Assembly (NCBI GenBank): GCA_002470135.1
Contig: DKNC01000044.1
Location: 1 to 10,304, forward strand
Source of the DNA: Actinobacteria bacterium UBA7398
Lineage (GTDB): Bacteria; Actinomycetota; Actinomycetes; Nanopelagicales; Nanopelagicaceae
DNA length: 10,304 bases
Reading direction: 5' to 3'
The notes beneath the pieces were generated by a model that worked only from the letters and a program-made list of their open reading frames with translations, did not search any database and was not told the DNA's origin. Below are positions 1 to 7,047 of the stretch, in pieces (position 1 is the stretch's first letter; each line of letters begins with the position of its first letter). A program made the translations under genes and the position numbers.

Positions 1-2090
1 ATCATCCAGATATTGAAGAATTTATTGAAACCAAAGTTAATGAAGAAGATAAAATTCGCGCGCTTCGTGATGCTGGATTTGATATGGACCTTGGTGGCAA
101 AGACATCATCTCGGTGCAATACCAAAACGCAAATAACTCAGTTCGAGTATCAGATTCATTCATGCGTTCCTATGAGAACGGCGATCAATTCGGATTAGTT
201 GCTCGCGCATCTGGCGAAGTTATTGAAAAAGTAGAGTCGAAAGATTTATTCCGCAAAATGGCGCAGGCTGCTTGGGCTTGCGCAGATCCAGGAATCCAAT
301 ATGACGACACCATCAACGATTGGCACACCAATCCTGAAACTGGTCGCATCAATGCATCAAACCCATGTTCTGAATACATGTCACTTGATAACTCTTCTTG
401 CAACCTGGCTTCGTTAAATTTAATGAAGTTCCTTAAAGCTGACGGATCATTTGATGCTAAAACTTTTGTTAAAGCAACCGAAATGATTATCACCGCTATG
501 GATATCTCAATCTGTTTTGCAGATTTCCCAACCGAGGCAATTGGCGTAACAACTCGTGCTTACCGTCAACTTGGAATTGGATTCGCAAATATCGGAGCGC
601 TCCTTATGGCCTCTGGTCTTGCATACGATTCTGAGGGCGGACGTGCACTTGCTGGTGCGATTACCTCACTTATGACCGGTACTTCATACCGACGTTCTGC
701 AGAACTTGCCGGAATCGTTGGACCTTATGAAGGTTATGCTCGAAATGCAGCGCCACACACTCGGGTTATGCGAAAGCACCAAGCAGCTTCTACCGCAGCT
801 AAATCTGCCACAACGCTAGATCGCGATGTTTGGATAGAGGCCAATAAGGAGTGGGAAAAGGGCGTAACTATTGGTGAAAAGAATGGCTGGCGAAATGCCC
901 AAGCTTCAGTTCTTGCACCAACTGGAACTATCGGCCTAATGATGGATTGCGATACCACTGGTATCGAACCAGACTTCTCGCTAGTTAAATTTAAGAAGTT
1001 AGTTGGCGGCGGCTCAATGCAGATCGTGAACCAAACTGTGCCAGCTGCGCTTCGCAAACTCGGTTACACCGAAGAGACAGTTGAAGCCATCGTGGAATAC
1101 ATCGGAGCAAATGGCCACGTGATCGATGCCCCTGGACTTAAGACCGAACACTATGACGTCTTTGATTGCGCCTTAGGTGCCCGTTCTATCGCTCCTATGG
1201 GCCACGTAAGAATGATGGCTGCTTGCCAACCATTCCTATCTGGTGCGATTTCAAAAACCGTTAACCTCCCTGCAGATGCAACTGTTGCCGATGTAGAAGA
1301 GGTTTACTACGAAGGTTGGAAACTCGGACTAAAAGCGCTCGCGGTCTATCGCGATAATTGCAAAGTCGGACAACCGCTCTCTGATGGCAAAGCAGCAAAG
1401 ACAGATGAAACTGTTAGTGCAGCTCCGGCTCCAGCAACTCGTAAGCGTTTACCTAAGTCACGACCATCGCGCACTACATCATTCTCAGTAGCAGGCGCAG
1501 AGGGTTACATGACCGCTGGTACTTACGACGATGGAAAACTCGGCGAAGTATTCTTAAAACTAGGCAAGCAAGGTTCAACTCTTGCTGGCGTAATGGATGC
1601 ATTCTCAATTGCAGTATCAATCGGTCTCCAATATGGCGTACCGCTAGATACTTACGTACAGAAGTTCACCAACTTACGCTTCGAACCAGCCGGAATGACC
1701 GATGATCCAGATATCCGCATTGCGCAATCCATGATGGATTACATCTTCCGTCGGTTAGCTTTGGATTACTTACCATTTGATGATCGCTCATCACTTGGTC
1801 TTTACACCGCAGCAGAGCGTGCAAAAGCTTTAGATACCGGCGAATACACCGCAATTGAAGTTGCTGCGCCAATTGCAGCGGCTCCAGTTGCGCCAAAGCC
1901 TGCAGTTGTAAAAACTGAGGTAAAGATTGAGGCTGCGCCATCACATATCGGTTCTTCAACTGAATTGATGGAACAACTATCTGGAGTTAAGACAGATGCC
2001 CCACTATGCATGACTTGCGGCGTAAAGATGCGAATGTCTGGCGCTTGCTATGTCTGTGAAGGTTGCGGCGCTACATCTGGTTGCAGCTAA
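1..2090 (+). CDS. nrdJ: Vitamin B12-dependent (class II) ribonucleotide reductase, 3' part
   Basis: Reduces ribonucleotides to deoxyribonucleotides in the cytoplasm, using adenosylcobalamin to make the active-site radical. The gene enters from the left: the reading frame is open from base 3 (HPDIEEFIETK...), so the start and N-terminal part are missing and 695 codons are visible. Diagnostic parts in order: the catalytic NPCSE motif (360-374) with the radical Cys and Glu; SSCNLASLNL, whose Cys (399-401) should be one of the substrate-reducing pair; the phosphate-binding PTGTIG loop (918-935) followed by MDCDTTGIEPD; a TSCPD-type domain at about 1470-1790; an Ala/Pro-rich linker (about 1850-1910); and a C-terminal Cys cluster with six cysteines (2007-2084, CMTCG...CYVCEGCG...GCS) that normally relays electrons from thioredoxin. 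The stop is TAA at 2088-2090, followed by a terminator. Family assignment is very secure; everything upstream, including the partner Cys, lies outside the window. Confidence 0.96.
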   Translation, partial: HPDIEEFIETKVNEEDKIRALRDAGFDMDLGGKDIISVQYQNANNSVRVSDSFMRSYENGDQFGLVARASGEVIEKVESKDLFRKMAQAAWACADPGIQYDDTINDWHTNPETGRINASNPCSEYMSLDNSSCNLASLNLMKFLKADGSFDAKTFVKATEMIITAMDISICFADFPTEAIGVTTRAYRQLGIGFANIGALLMASGLAYDSEGGRALAGAITSLMTGTSYRRSAELAGIVGPYEGYARNAAPHTRVMRKHQAASTAAKSATTLDRDVWIEANKEWEKGVTIGEKNGWRNAQASVLAPTGTIGLMMDCDTTGIEPDFSLVKFKKLVGGGSMQIVNQTVPAALRKLGYTEETVEAIVEYIGANGHVIDAPGLKTEHYDVFDCALGARSIAPMGHVRMMAACQPFLSGAISKTVNLPADATVADVEEVYYEGWKLGLKALAVYRDNCKVGQPLSDGKAAKTDETVSAAPAPATRKRLPKSRPSRTTSFSVAGAEGYMTAGTYDDGKLGEVFLKLGKQGSTLAGVMDAFSIAVSIGLQYGVPLDTYVQKFTNLRFEPAGMTDDPDIRIAQSMMDYIFRRLALDYLPFDDRSSLGLYTAAERAKALDTGEYTAIEVAAPIAAAPVAPKPAVVKTEVKIEAAPSHIGSSTELMEQLSGVKTDAPLCMTCGVKMRMSGACYVCEGCGATSGCS

Positions 2091-2107
2091 TCCACAAGTA
2101 ATTAAGA

Positions 2108-2139
2108 AACGAGCCTCAATTATTGGGGCTCGTTTTTTT
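2108..2139 (+). terminator. Intrinsic terminator of nrdJ
   Basis: A 12-bp stem pairs AACGAGCCTCAA (2108-2119) with TTGGGGCTCGTT (2123-2134) around a 3-nt loop (TTA). All pairs are Watson-Crick except one G-U. It is followed by a run of seven T (2133-2139). It starts 18 bases past the nrdJ stop codon, so it should end the nrdJ transcript and separate it from dinG. This is the clearest intrinsic terminator in the window. Confidence 0.93.
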
Positions 2140-2166
2140 ATTTAATTTCAACAGTAAGGTTTCCAC

Positions 2167-4164
2167 ATGGCCTCTTCACAACTCGGCGCAAAAGTTAGAA
2201 GCGCGCTCGACGTTGCAGTCCAAGCAATTGGGGGATCACCTCGCTCTGGTCAAATTGAGATGGCAGAAGCGGTAGCAAACGCGCTAAATGATCGCCACCA
2301 TCTTTTAGTCCAAGCCGGCACCGGCACTGGTAAATCTCTGGCGTATTTAATTCCAGCGCTAGTTCATGGGAAGAAAGTTTTAGTAGCAACCGCAACGCTT
2401 GCCTTACAACGTCAATTAATCGAACGAGATCTGCCAAAGATTAAGGAAGCTCTGGAGAAAGAGCTTGGCCGCGATTTATCTTTTGCAATCTACAAAGGCG
2501 TTGGGAACTATCTCTGCTTGCAGAAAATGAATAGTGAACTCCCAGATCCTGATGGTGAAGTACTTTTGGAAATCGGCGTGCTCGGTAAAGATGCAAAACG
2601 GCTTCGTGCATGGGCCGAGTCTCCTGGAGCATCCGGCGATCGCGACGATGCCCCAGATGTAGATCGCCGAGTTTGGTTAGCCAATTCGGTTTCAGGTCGT
2701 GAATGCGTTGGCGCGGATGATTGCCAATTCGGTACAAAATGTTTTGCAGTTAATGCAAAAGCGAAAGCCCAGACCGCCGATATTGTCGTCACAAATCACA
2801 CTCTGCTCGCAATTGAAATCGTGGATTCGCATCCGATTTTGCCGGACCGCGATGCGATTGTGCTCGATGAAGCCCATGAATTCATGGATCGCACGACTCA
2901 AGCAGTCACCGAAGAACTTACCTCTGGCAGAGTTATTCGCGCTGCTCAAATGGCAAAACGACATATGCCGGGCAAAACATCAGATGCATTCTCAAAAGCT
3001 GCGGATGGCCTTGCGGCAGCTATTGCAGATTACGCCGATGATTATCGCAACAACCGCGATGAACAACGCCGCCTCGATGAATTGCCATCTCAACTAGAAG
3101 CACCAGTAAGAAAAATAAAGGAGGCGGCCGAAGCACTTGGTGCTGCGATAAATGCAGATGCGGAAATTATCGACCCGGACTCAATTGCTGAAAGAGCTCG
3201 GGTGAAAGGCGCAGTTAATGAAGTAAAACAAACAGCGACCAAAATGTTAAAAATTGGCCATGGATATGTCATGTGGTTTGAACCGAATTTCTCCACTCTC
3301 TATTTAGCTCCACTTGATGTTTCAGCAGAACTTCGGAAAAACCTCTTTTCGAAAACTCCAGTTATTGCAACTAGCGCTACGCTCACAGTTGGAAAAGGTT
3401 TTGATGCAATTGCGCGAAATCTTGGAATCCAAGCAGGAGAGAACGAAGATTCCGATAGCAATTGGGATATCGATCCATCAAATGTCACGATGTTAGATGT
3501 TGGATCACCATTTGATTTTGCCAATCAAGGGATGCTTTATTTACCAAAACATTTGCCAGAGCCAGGTCGCGATGGCCCAAGTAAAGAAGCGCTAACTGAA
3601 CTTGGTGAATTAATAGATGCTGCTGGTGGCCGAACCCTCGCGCTTTTTTCATCTTGGCGCGGCGTTGAAGCTGCTGATGAACACCTGCGAAAAGTGTTGG
3701 CAGAGTTACCGATTTCAATCATCACGCAACGACGCGGCGATACCGTTGGTTCACTTGTAGAACGTTTTGAAAAAGACCCAACTTCAATCTTGTTAGGCAC
3801 AATGAGTCTCTGGCAAGGCGTTGATGTGCCTGGCCCTTCATGCACTCTGGTTGCGATAGACCGGATTCCATTTCCTCGCCCAGATGACCCGGTGATGTCT
3901 GCCCGCGCTGCTGAAATTGATGCGGCCGGTGGTTCTGGATTTATGCAAGTTTCATTGCCTCGAGCAGCGCTATTGCTAGCTCAAGGAACCGGTCGTTTAA
4001 TTCGATCACTCGATGATCGTGGCGTTGTCGCGATTTTAGATTCAAGAATTGTTACCAAAAGATACGGTTCCATTCTTTTGAATTCCATGCCACCGCTGTG
4101 GCGTACCGGTGATGGCGCAATTGTTAGAGAATCACTTGCAAAATTGCACGAGCAATATAGCTAA
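2167..4164 (+). CDS. dinG: DinG/XPD-like iron-sulfur ATP-dependent DNA helicase
   Basis: 665-residue superfamily 2 helicase, expected to unwind DNA 5' to 3' and to help resolve damaged forks, R-loops or similar structures. Motifs in order: Walker A AGTGTGKS (residues 50-57); four cysteines C117, C180, C186 and C192, spaced as in the 4Fe-4S domain of DinG/XPD; Walker B DEAH (234-237); ATSATLT (401-407); SLWQGVDVPG (from 547); and the arginine-finger motif QGTGRLIR (606-613). No exonuclease domain precedes the helicase, so this is the short actinobacterial form rather than the Firmicutes fusion. The ATG at 2167 is preceded by AAGG at 2156-2159, a modest ribosome-binding site. The gene stands alone between the nrdJ terminator and a convergent NUDIX gene, whose stop codon overlaps its own. 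Regulation by SOS is not visible: I found no LexA-like box in the 27 bases between terminator and start. Confidence 0.93.
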   Translation: MASSQLGAKVRSALDVAVQAIGGSPRSGQIEMAEAVANALNDRHHLLVQAGTGTGKSLAYLIPALVHGKKVLVATATLALQRQLIERDLPKIKEALEKELGRDLSFAIYKGVGNYLCLQKMNSELPDPDGEVLLEIGVLGKDAKRLRAWAESPGASGDRDDAPDVDRRVWLANSVSGRECVGADDCQFGTKCFAVNAKAKAQTADIVVTNHTLLAIEIVDSHPILPDRDAIVLDEAHEFMDRTTQAVTEELTSGRVIRAAQMAKRHMPGKTSDAFSKAADGLAAAIADYADDYRNNRDEQRRLDELPSQLEAPVRKIKEAAEALGAAINADAEIIDPDSIAERARVKGAVNEVKQTATKMLKIGHGYVMWFEPNFSTLYLAPLDVSAELRKNLFSKTPVIATSATLTVGKGFDAIARNLGIQAGENEDSDSNWDIDPSNVTMLDVGSPFDFANQGMLYLPKHLPEPGRDGPSKEALTELGELIDAAGGRTLALFSSWRGVEAADEHLRKVLAELPISIITQRRGDTVGSLVERFEKDPTSILLGTMSLWQGVDVPGPSCTLVAIDRIPFPRPDDPVMSARAAEIDAAGGSGFMQVSLPRAALLLAQGTGRLIRSLDDRGVVAILDSRIVTKRYGSILLNSMPPLWRTGDGAIVRESLAKLHEQYS

Positions 4165-4625
4165 TTCAAATTTAGCGAAGTAATTAACTTAGAAATCTCG
4201 GGCCAAGATTTTGCAAAGCTTGGATGCAAATTGTGAGCCCCGACTTCATTGAATAAAATCCAACGCACTTCCATAGATTCATCATTCATTTCATAAGCTT
4301 GCAATTCAATATCGGCAGTTGCAATAACAGTGTGATAACTCCAATCTCCGTGGTCATCGAGATAAGTTTTTACGGGAGTTACTAAGTGAGCAGCTACGCC
4401 AATTTCTTCATTAGCTTCGCGTAGCGCAGCTTCCAAGATGGTTTCATGAGAATCTCGAGCACCGCCCGGAATTCCCCAGGTGTCACCGTTATGTACCCAC
4501 GGTGCTCGATGTTGCAACAAAATCCGGCCATCTCTTACAAGCAATAAGCCGGCAGCCCCATGTATGCCCCAGTGTTTTGAACCGCAATTACATTGAACCC
4601 AACCATCGCCATCATGCGCACTCAT
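4161..4625 (-). CDS. NUDIX hydrolase
   Basis: 154-residue NUDIX-fold pyrophosphohydrolase. The Nudix box is perfect: GARDSHE, seven residues, then REANEEIGV, fitting G-x5-E-x7-RE-U-x-EE-x-G-U, so the metal-binding glutamates are present. The N-terminus (MSAHDGDGWVQCNCG, then HWGIHGAAGLLL) with its CxC is a form I recall from actinobacterial NUDIX proteins. The substrate cannot be told from sequence; clean-up of an oxidised or otherwise unwanted nucleotide is the usual guess. The frame stays open further upstream to a TTG (4677-4679), but the ATG at 4623-4625 is preferred because the conserved domain begins there and AAGGG lies just upstream, although close to the start. Its stop (TAG, complement of 4161-4163) overlaps the dinG stop by 4 nt. 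Confidence 0.88.
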   Translation of the reverse strand: MSAHDGDGWVQCNCGSKHWGIHGAAGLLLVRDGRILLQHRAPWVHNGDTWGIPGGARDSHETILEAALREANEEIGVAAHLVTPVKTYLDDHGDWSYHTVIATADIELQAYEMNDESMEVRWILFNEVGAHNLHPSFAKSWPEISKLITSLNLN

Positions 4626-4698
4626 AGCCCTTAGTTTTACACAGATTAGAAAAGTTGGCCGAAGGTGAAACCGAGCCAAGTCTTATCATCACGAAACT
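4626..4698. promoter_or_regulatory. Divergent intergenic region with candidate promoters
   Basis: The 73 bp between the divergent NUDIX and lipoprotein starts must carry both promoters. On the plus strand TATCAT (4684-4689) resembles a -10 box and ends 9 nt before the lipoprotein ATG at 4699. The ATG has no convincing Shine-Dalgarno sequence, so a leaderless or nearly leaderless transcript is possible, as is common in Actinobacteria. On the minus strand TAAAAC preceded by TGTG (complement of about 4634-4643) could be an extended -10 for the NUDIX gene, also very close to its ATG. No good -35 box is seen for either, so these are weak calls. Confidence 0.35.
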
Positions 4699-5211
4699 AT
4701 GCTCCAATTGAGATTACAGTCACTAATACTTATCGCCACCACAATAATTCCGTTAACCGCCTGTGAGCGGAGTGAAGGCTCATCCTTACTCAATGAAATT
4801 TCTAAACCTATTACTAGTAGTGGTATTCCTACTCAAATTCCAACCGCGGCATTGGATGAAGTACTTCGATATTTTCAAGCGCTAAATAGCGCGCTGGACA
4901 GTGGTGATATTTCGGAGCTTATTAGCGGCAAATTTGATCGTTGTGGCTGCTTGGTAATTAGCAAAAATATTGCTGAGATTTATAAAACCTCAAATTTGCT
5001 AGGCGGGGATTACTTGGTAAGAGATATTGCACCGCTTCGAATTGGAGCTGATGCAATTGCGATGAAAGTACTTGTTACTCGAACCGAAGTATTGAAAATC
5101 AACCGAGAAAGCGGATCAGTAGAAAGTTGGCCCGTTAAAGAGATAGCAACAAATTTTGCTTTAACAAAAACAGATGGCGGCTGGTTAATCACAGGAAGCA
5201 GCGTTGGATGA
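4699..5211 (+). CDS. Small secreted lipoprotein, DUF6318-like
   Basis: 170-residue predicted lipoprotein. A hydrophobic signal (residues 2-18) ends in the lipobox LTAC, so signal peptidase II should cleave before C22 and leave a lipid-anchored protein on the outer face of the cytoplasmic membrane. After a Ser/Thr/Pro-containing linker (about 23-50) comes a compact domain: a helix DEVLRYFQALNSALDSGD (53-70), a CxC (C82, C84), IAEIYKTSNLLGGDY, then beta-rich segments ending GGWLITGS. That order (short helix, GD, Cys pair, YxxxxxxGG, strands) resembles DUF6318-type actinobacterial lipoproteins with an NTF2-like fold; this is from memory and only moderately sure. Function unknown. It overlaps the next gene by ATGA, implying co-transcription and translational coupling with the PKD-like protein, also exported. 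No obvious Shine-Dalgarno precedes its ATG. Confidence 0.8.
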   Translation: MLQLRLQSLILIATTIIPLTACERSEGSSLLNEISKPITSSGIPTQIPTAALDEVLRYFQALNSALDSGDISELISGKFDRCGCLVISKNIAEIYKTSNLLGGDYLVRDIAPLRIGADAIAMKVLVTRTEVLKINRESGSVESWPVKEIATNFALTKTDGGWLITGSSVG

Positions 5212-5930
5212 AACGACTACTAACAATAATTTTACTTACAAACTTATTTACAACTACGGCTTACGCAACCTGTACCGCGGAGATTTGTATCGATGTAGTA
5301 GCTGATCCAACTTCCAACCAAATAGTAATTACAGCATCAAAAAAAGGGAGCGCTGGTGGAAGTTCCGCCGGAACGAGCGCTTCTCCTCGACCAAAACGTA
5401 CTATCGTAAAGAAAGTTTGGATTCCGTGGTTACCAAAACCGATAGTCGCGAAGAAAAGCCCAGCACCCAAGCGCACTTATGCGAGAAAGCCAAAAACTAA
5501 AACTGTGAATAGCGCTGATTTAAGCGATCGCATCACAAAACTTTTACCGACAGGTGCCATCTACCGCCAACCCTTTGGCCCAGTCTTATTGCAAGTACCA
5601 GTAAATTTTTGGACTAATACGCCAACATCTTTTAGAACTATCGTGATGGTTTTAGATGTTCCAGTAACAGTTGAGTTACATCCGCTATTTACCTGGAGTT
5701 ATGGGGATGGCGATCTATTTATTACACCGCTCACCGGCGCCCCATATCCCTTAACGTTAATAACTCATACTTATCATCGTGCCAACAACTACCAAGTTCG
5801 ATTGTTGATTTCCTGGTCCGGTACTTGGACGGTCGGTGGCGTGATTGCACCTATCTCAGGCGGCTTAATCAAGCAGAGCGTTACTGAAGAAATTGAAGTG
5901 ATTCCCGCTCCTACAAGATTTACTGATTAG
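5208..5930 (+). CDS. Secreted PKD-like domain protein
   Basis: 240-residue exported protein of unknown function. A Sec signal peptide (residues 1-20, MKRLL..., AYA before the cut) is followed by CTAEIC (C22, C27, possibly a disulfide). Then comes a strongly basic Lys/Arg/Pro/Ser linker (about 44-100) suited to spanning or binding the anionic cell wall. The C-terminal half (about 125-235) has PKD-like marks: FTWSYGDGD (161-169) and THTYHRANNYQVRLLISW (186-203), matching the W-x-F/Y-GDG and HTY-x(n)-Y-x-V pattern of the PKD beta-sandwich. I recall similar small secreted proteins in many Actinobacteria. The ATG overlaps the lipoprotein stop (ATGA) and has AGGAAG (5193-5198) 9 nt upstream. No LPxTG anchor or C-terminal membrane segment is seen, so it is probably released or held by charge. 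A role with the lipoprotein at the envelope is inferred from the overlap only. Confidence 0.78.
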   Translation: MKRLLTIILLTNLFTTTAYATCTAEICIDVVADPTSNQIVITASKKGSAGGSSAGTSASPRPKRTIVKKVWIPWLPKPIVAKKSPAPKRTYARKPKTKTVNSADLSDRITKLLPTGAIYRQPFGPVLLQVPVNFWTNTPTSFRTIVMVLDVPVTVELHPLFTWSYGDGDLFITPLTGAPYPLTLITHTYHRANNYQVRLLISWSGTWTVGGVIAPISGGLIKQSVTEEIEVIPAPTRFTD

Positions 5931-6010
5931 CCGTTATAAACCGCCATTAGTTTTACACATTTTTAAGTTCCGAAAATCTATTAAGGCAACGGAAAAGTCA
6001 TTATTTGCCA
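5931..6010 (+). promoter_or_regulatory. Short AT-rich gap with a weak candidate promoter
   Basis: This 80-bp gap has no hairpin with a T-run that would end the upstream operon. CATTAT (5999-6004) sits 6 nt before the ATG at 6011, the spacing expected for a -10 box of a leaderless mRNA. TTTACA (5952-5957) looks like a -35 box but does not have the right spacing to it. GGAAAAG (5991-5997) is the only purine-rich stretch and lies 13 nt from the ATG, far for a ribosome-binding site. Confidence 0.25.
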
Positions 6011-7000
6011 ATGACAACTTTAACTACACCTCATGATTTATTAGCAGCAGTTCCATTTCTCGTGGGCTACCAGCCGGAGAATTCATTAGTTTTAATCGGC
6101 CTCAAAGATGACCTAGTTGGGATGGCGATGCGCGTTGATTTCCCAACAGATTTTGACTCCGAACAAATCGATAATTTAGTTGCGCATCTCGAGCGGGACC
6201 AATCTGAGAGCGCTTTGCTAGTTGCGTACCTACCAGATCAAATTCTTGATTGTGAAAGTTTATTAGAAGCAATTAAAGATGCGCTCTCAATAAGAAATAT
6301 AAATTTACGAGAAGCGATTGTGGTTAAAGCTGGGAGATGGCGTTCGTCTATTTGTGCAGATAGCGAATGCTGTCCAATCGAAGGGAACCCACTTCCGGTT
6401 CTGAGTGATTCTCGAATTGCGGCTGAGCAAGTTGCGCTGGGAAACCCGTTACCGTTTCAAGATTTAAATGAATTAGTTGAATCCATTTCCCATATCAGCG
6501 CTGATCCAGATTTATTAGAGGTAATCAATTCCGTTCCCACAATTGATTACGACGATGATCCAAAACTGCTTCAGCGTGAGGGCGCTGAGGCGGTAATGGA
6601 TCTGGTCAATGAATTTGAAACTGGTGGAATTTCTAAGAATCAAGAATTAATTGCGTTAGTGCTGGTTCGCTTACATGATTTACAGGTGCGCGATTTTGCA
6701 CTTGGCTCGATTTGTTCCGAAAATATCGACCTTTACTGGAATTTGTGGCGCTGGTTGTTGCGGATTGCACCATCTGGTTATATCGCTCCGGTAGCAACGC
6801 TCTTTGCCGCAACTTCATATGAGAAGGGAGAGGGAGCGTTGGCGCAACGAGCTTTAGATAGAGCCCAGAGTGATGACGATAAGTACCCACTTGCAAAGCT
6901 ATTGCGGCAAGTATTTAACGCGGGCTGGCCTCCTGAGACTTTTGCCACTATGCGCGCTGACCTACACCCAAAGATCTGCGACGCACTCTTTTCGGAGTAG
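6011..7000 (+). CDS. DUF4192 family protein
   Basis: 329-residue protein of the DUF4192 family, found almost only in Actinobacteria and without a known function. The family start is clear: LTTPHDLLAAVPFLVGYQPE followed by NSLVLIGL, then a mid-protein GRWRSSICADSECCPIEG segment whose clustered cysteines and proline recall the conserved C-x-D-x-x-CCP-x-EG of the family. The C-terminal third (about residues 190-329) is helical, with repeat-like segments around LWRWLLRIAPSG and ALAQRALDRAQSDD. There is no signal peptide or membrane segment, so it is cytoplasmic. The frame opens earlier at TTG 6005, but ATG 6011 gives the conserved MTTLTTPHDLL start and is preferred. It is 47 nt upstream of ald in the same direction and might share a transcript with it; no functional link is known. 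Confidence 0.9.
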   Translation: MTTLTTPHDLLAAVPFLVGYQPENSLVLIGLKDDLVGMAMRVDFPTDFDSEQIDNLVAHLERDQSESALLVAYLPDQILDCESLLEAIKDALSIRNINLREAIVVKAGRWRSSICADSECCPIEGNPLPVLSDSRIAAEQVALGNPLPFQDLNELVESISHISADPDLLEVINSVPTIDYDDDPKLLQREGAEAVMDLVNEFETGGISKNQELIALVLVRLHDLQVRDFALGSICSENIDLYWNLWRWLLRIAPSGYIAPVATLFAATSYEKGEGALAQRALDRAQSDDDKYPLAKLLRQVFNAGWPPETFATMRADLHPKICDALFSE

Positions 7001-7010
7001 CATCGCTCAT

Positions 7011-7034
7011 CGTGCGAACATTTGGTTCGCTACG
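7011..7034 (+). other. Small hairpin directly before the ald ribosome-binding site
   Basis: GCGAAC (7014-7019) pairs with GTTCGC (7025-7030) around a 5-nt loop. After a single bulged T (7031) the stem extends by CGT (7011-7013) with ACG (7032-7034). The stem stops exactly at the first G of the GAGGAGG ribosome-binding site. There is no T-run, so it is not a complete terminator. It may protect the 5' end, tune translation or be chance. Confidence 0.4.
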
Positions 7035-7040
7035 AGGAGG
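7034..7040 (+). promoter_or_regulatory. Strong Shine-Dalgarno that fixes the ald start at GTG
   Basis: GAGGAGG lies 7 nt before GTG 7048. No ATG in the frame has a comparable site. This decides in favour of the GTG start, which also gives the family's conserved N-terminus (MIVGVPKEIK); the longer in-frame extension to 7012 would put the ribosome-binding site inside the gene. Confidence 0.85.
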
Positions 7041-7047
7041 CAGTACC

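Noticed and set aside
2699..3097. 132-codon open frame inside dinG, and other long overlapping frames on both strands within nrdJ, metY and ald.
   Set aside because: They lie in alternate frames of genes with clear motifs, show no family resemblance and have no ribosome-binding sites of note.
4210..4230. Stem TTTGCA/TGCAAA just past the dinG stop as a possible dinG terminator.
   Set aside because: Only 6 AT-rich pairs with a 9-nt loop, no T-run, and it lies inside the NUDIX coding sequence.
4626..4679. Longer NUDIX protein starting at TTG (4677-4679, minus strand).
   Set aside because: The extra 18 residues are not part of the fold and would cover most of the divergent promoter region; the ATG at 4623-4625 starts at the conserved domain.
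4631..5959. The 13-base word TTAGTTTTACACA occurs exactly twice, at 4631-4643 and 5947-5959, both in intergenic DNA.
   Set aside because: A 13-mer match in an AT-rich 10-kb window is near chance expectation. The copies lie on different sides relative to the genes they would control, and there is no dyad symmetry.
5968..5994. Inverted repeat TTCCG ... CGGAA before DUF4192.
   Set aside because: Only 5 bp with a 17-nt loop and no T-run; too weak for a terminator or a confident operator.
7012..7047. Longer alanine dehydrogenase starting upstream at 7012.
   Set aside because: It would place the perfect GAGGAGG site inside the gene, while GTG 7048 gives the standard N-terminus and puts R15, K75 and H96 at the family numbering.
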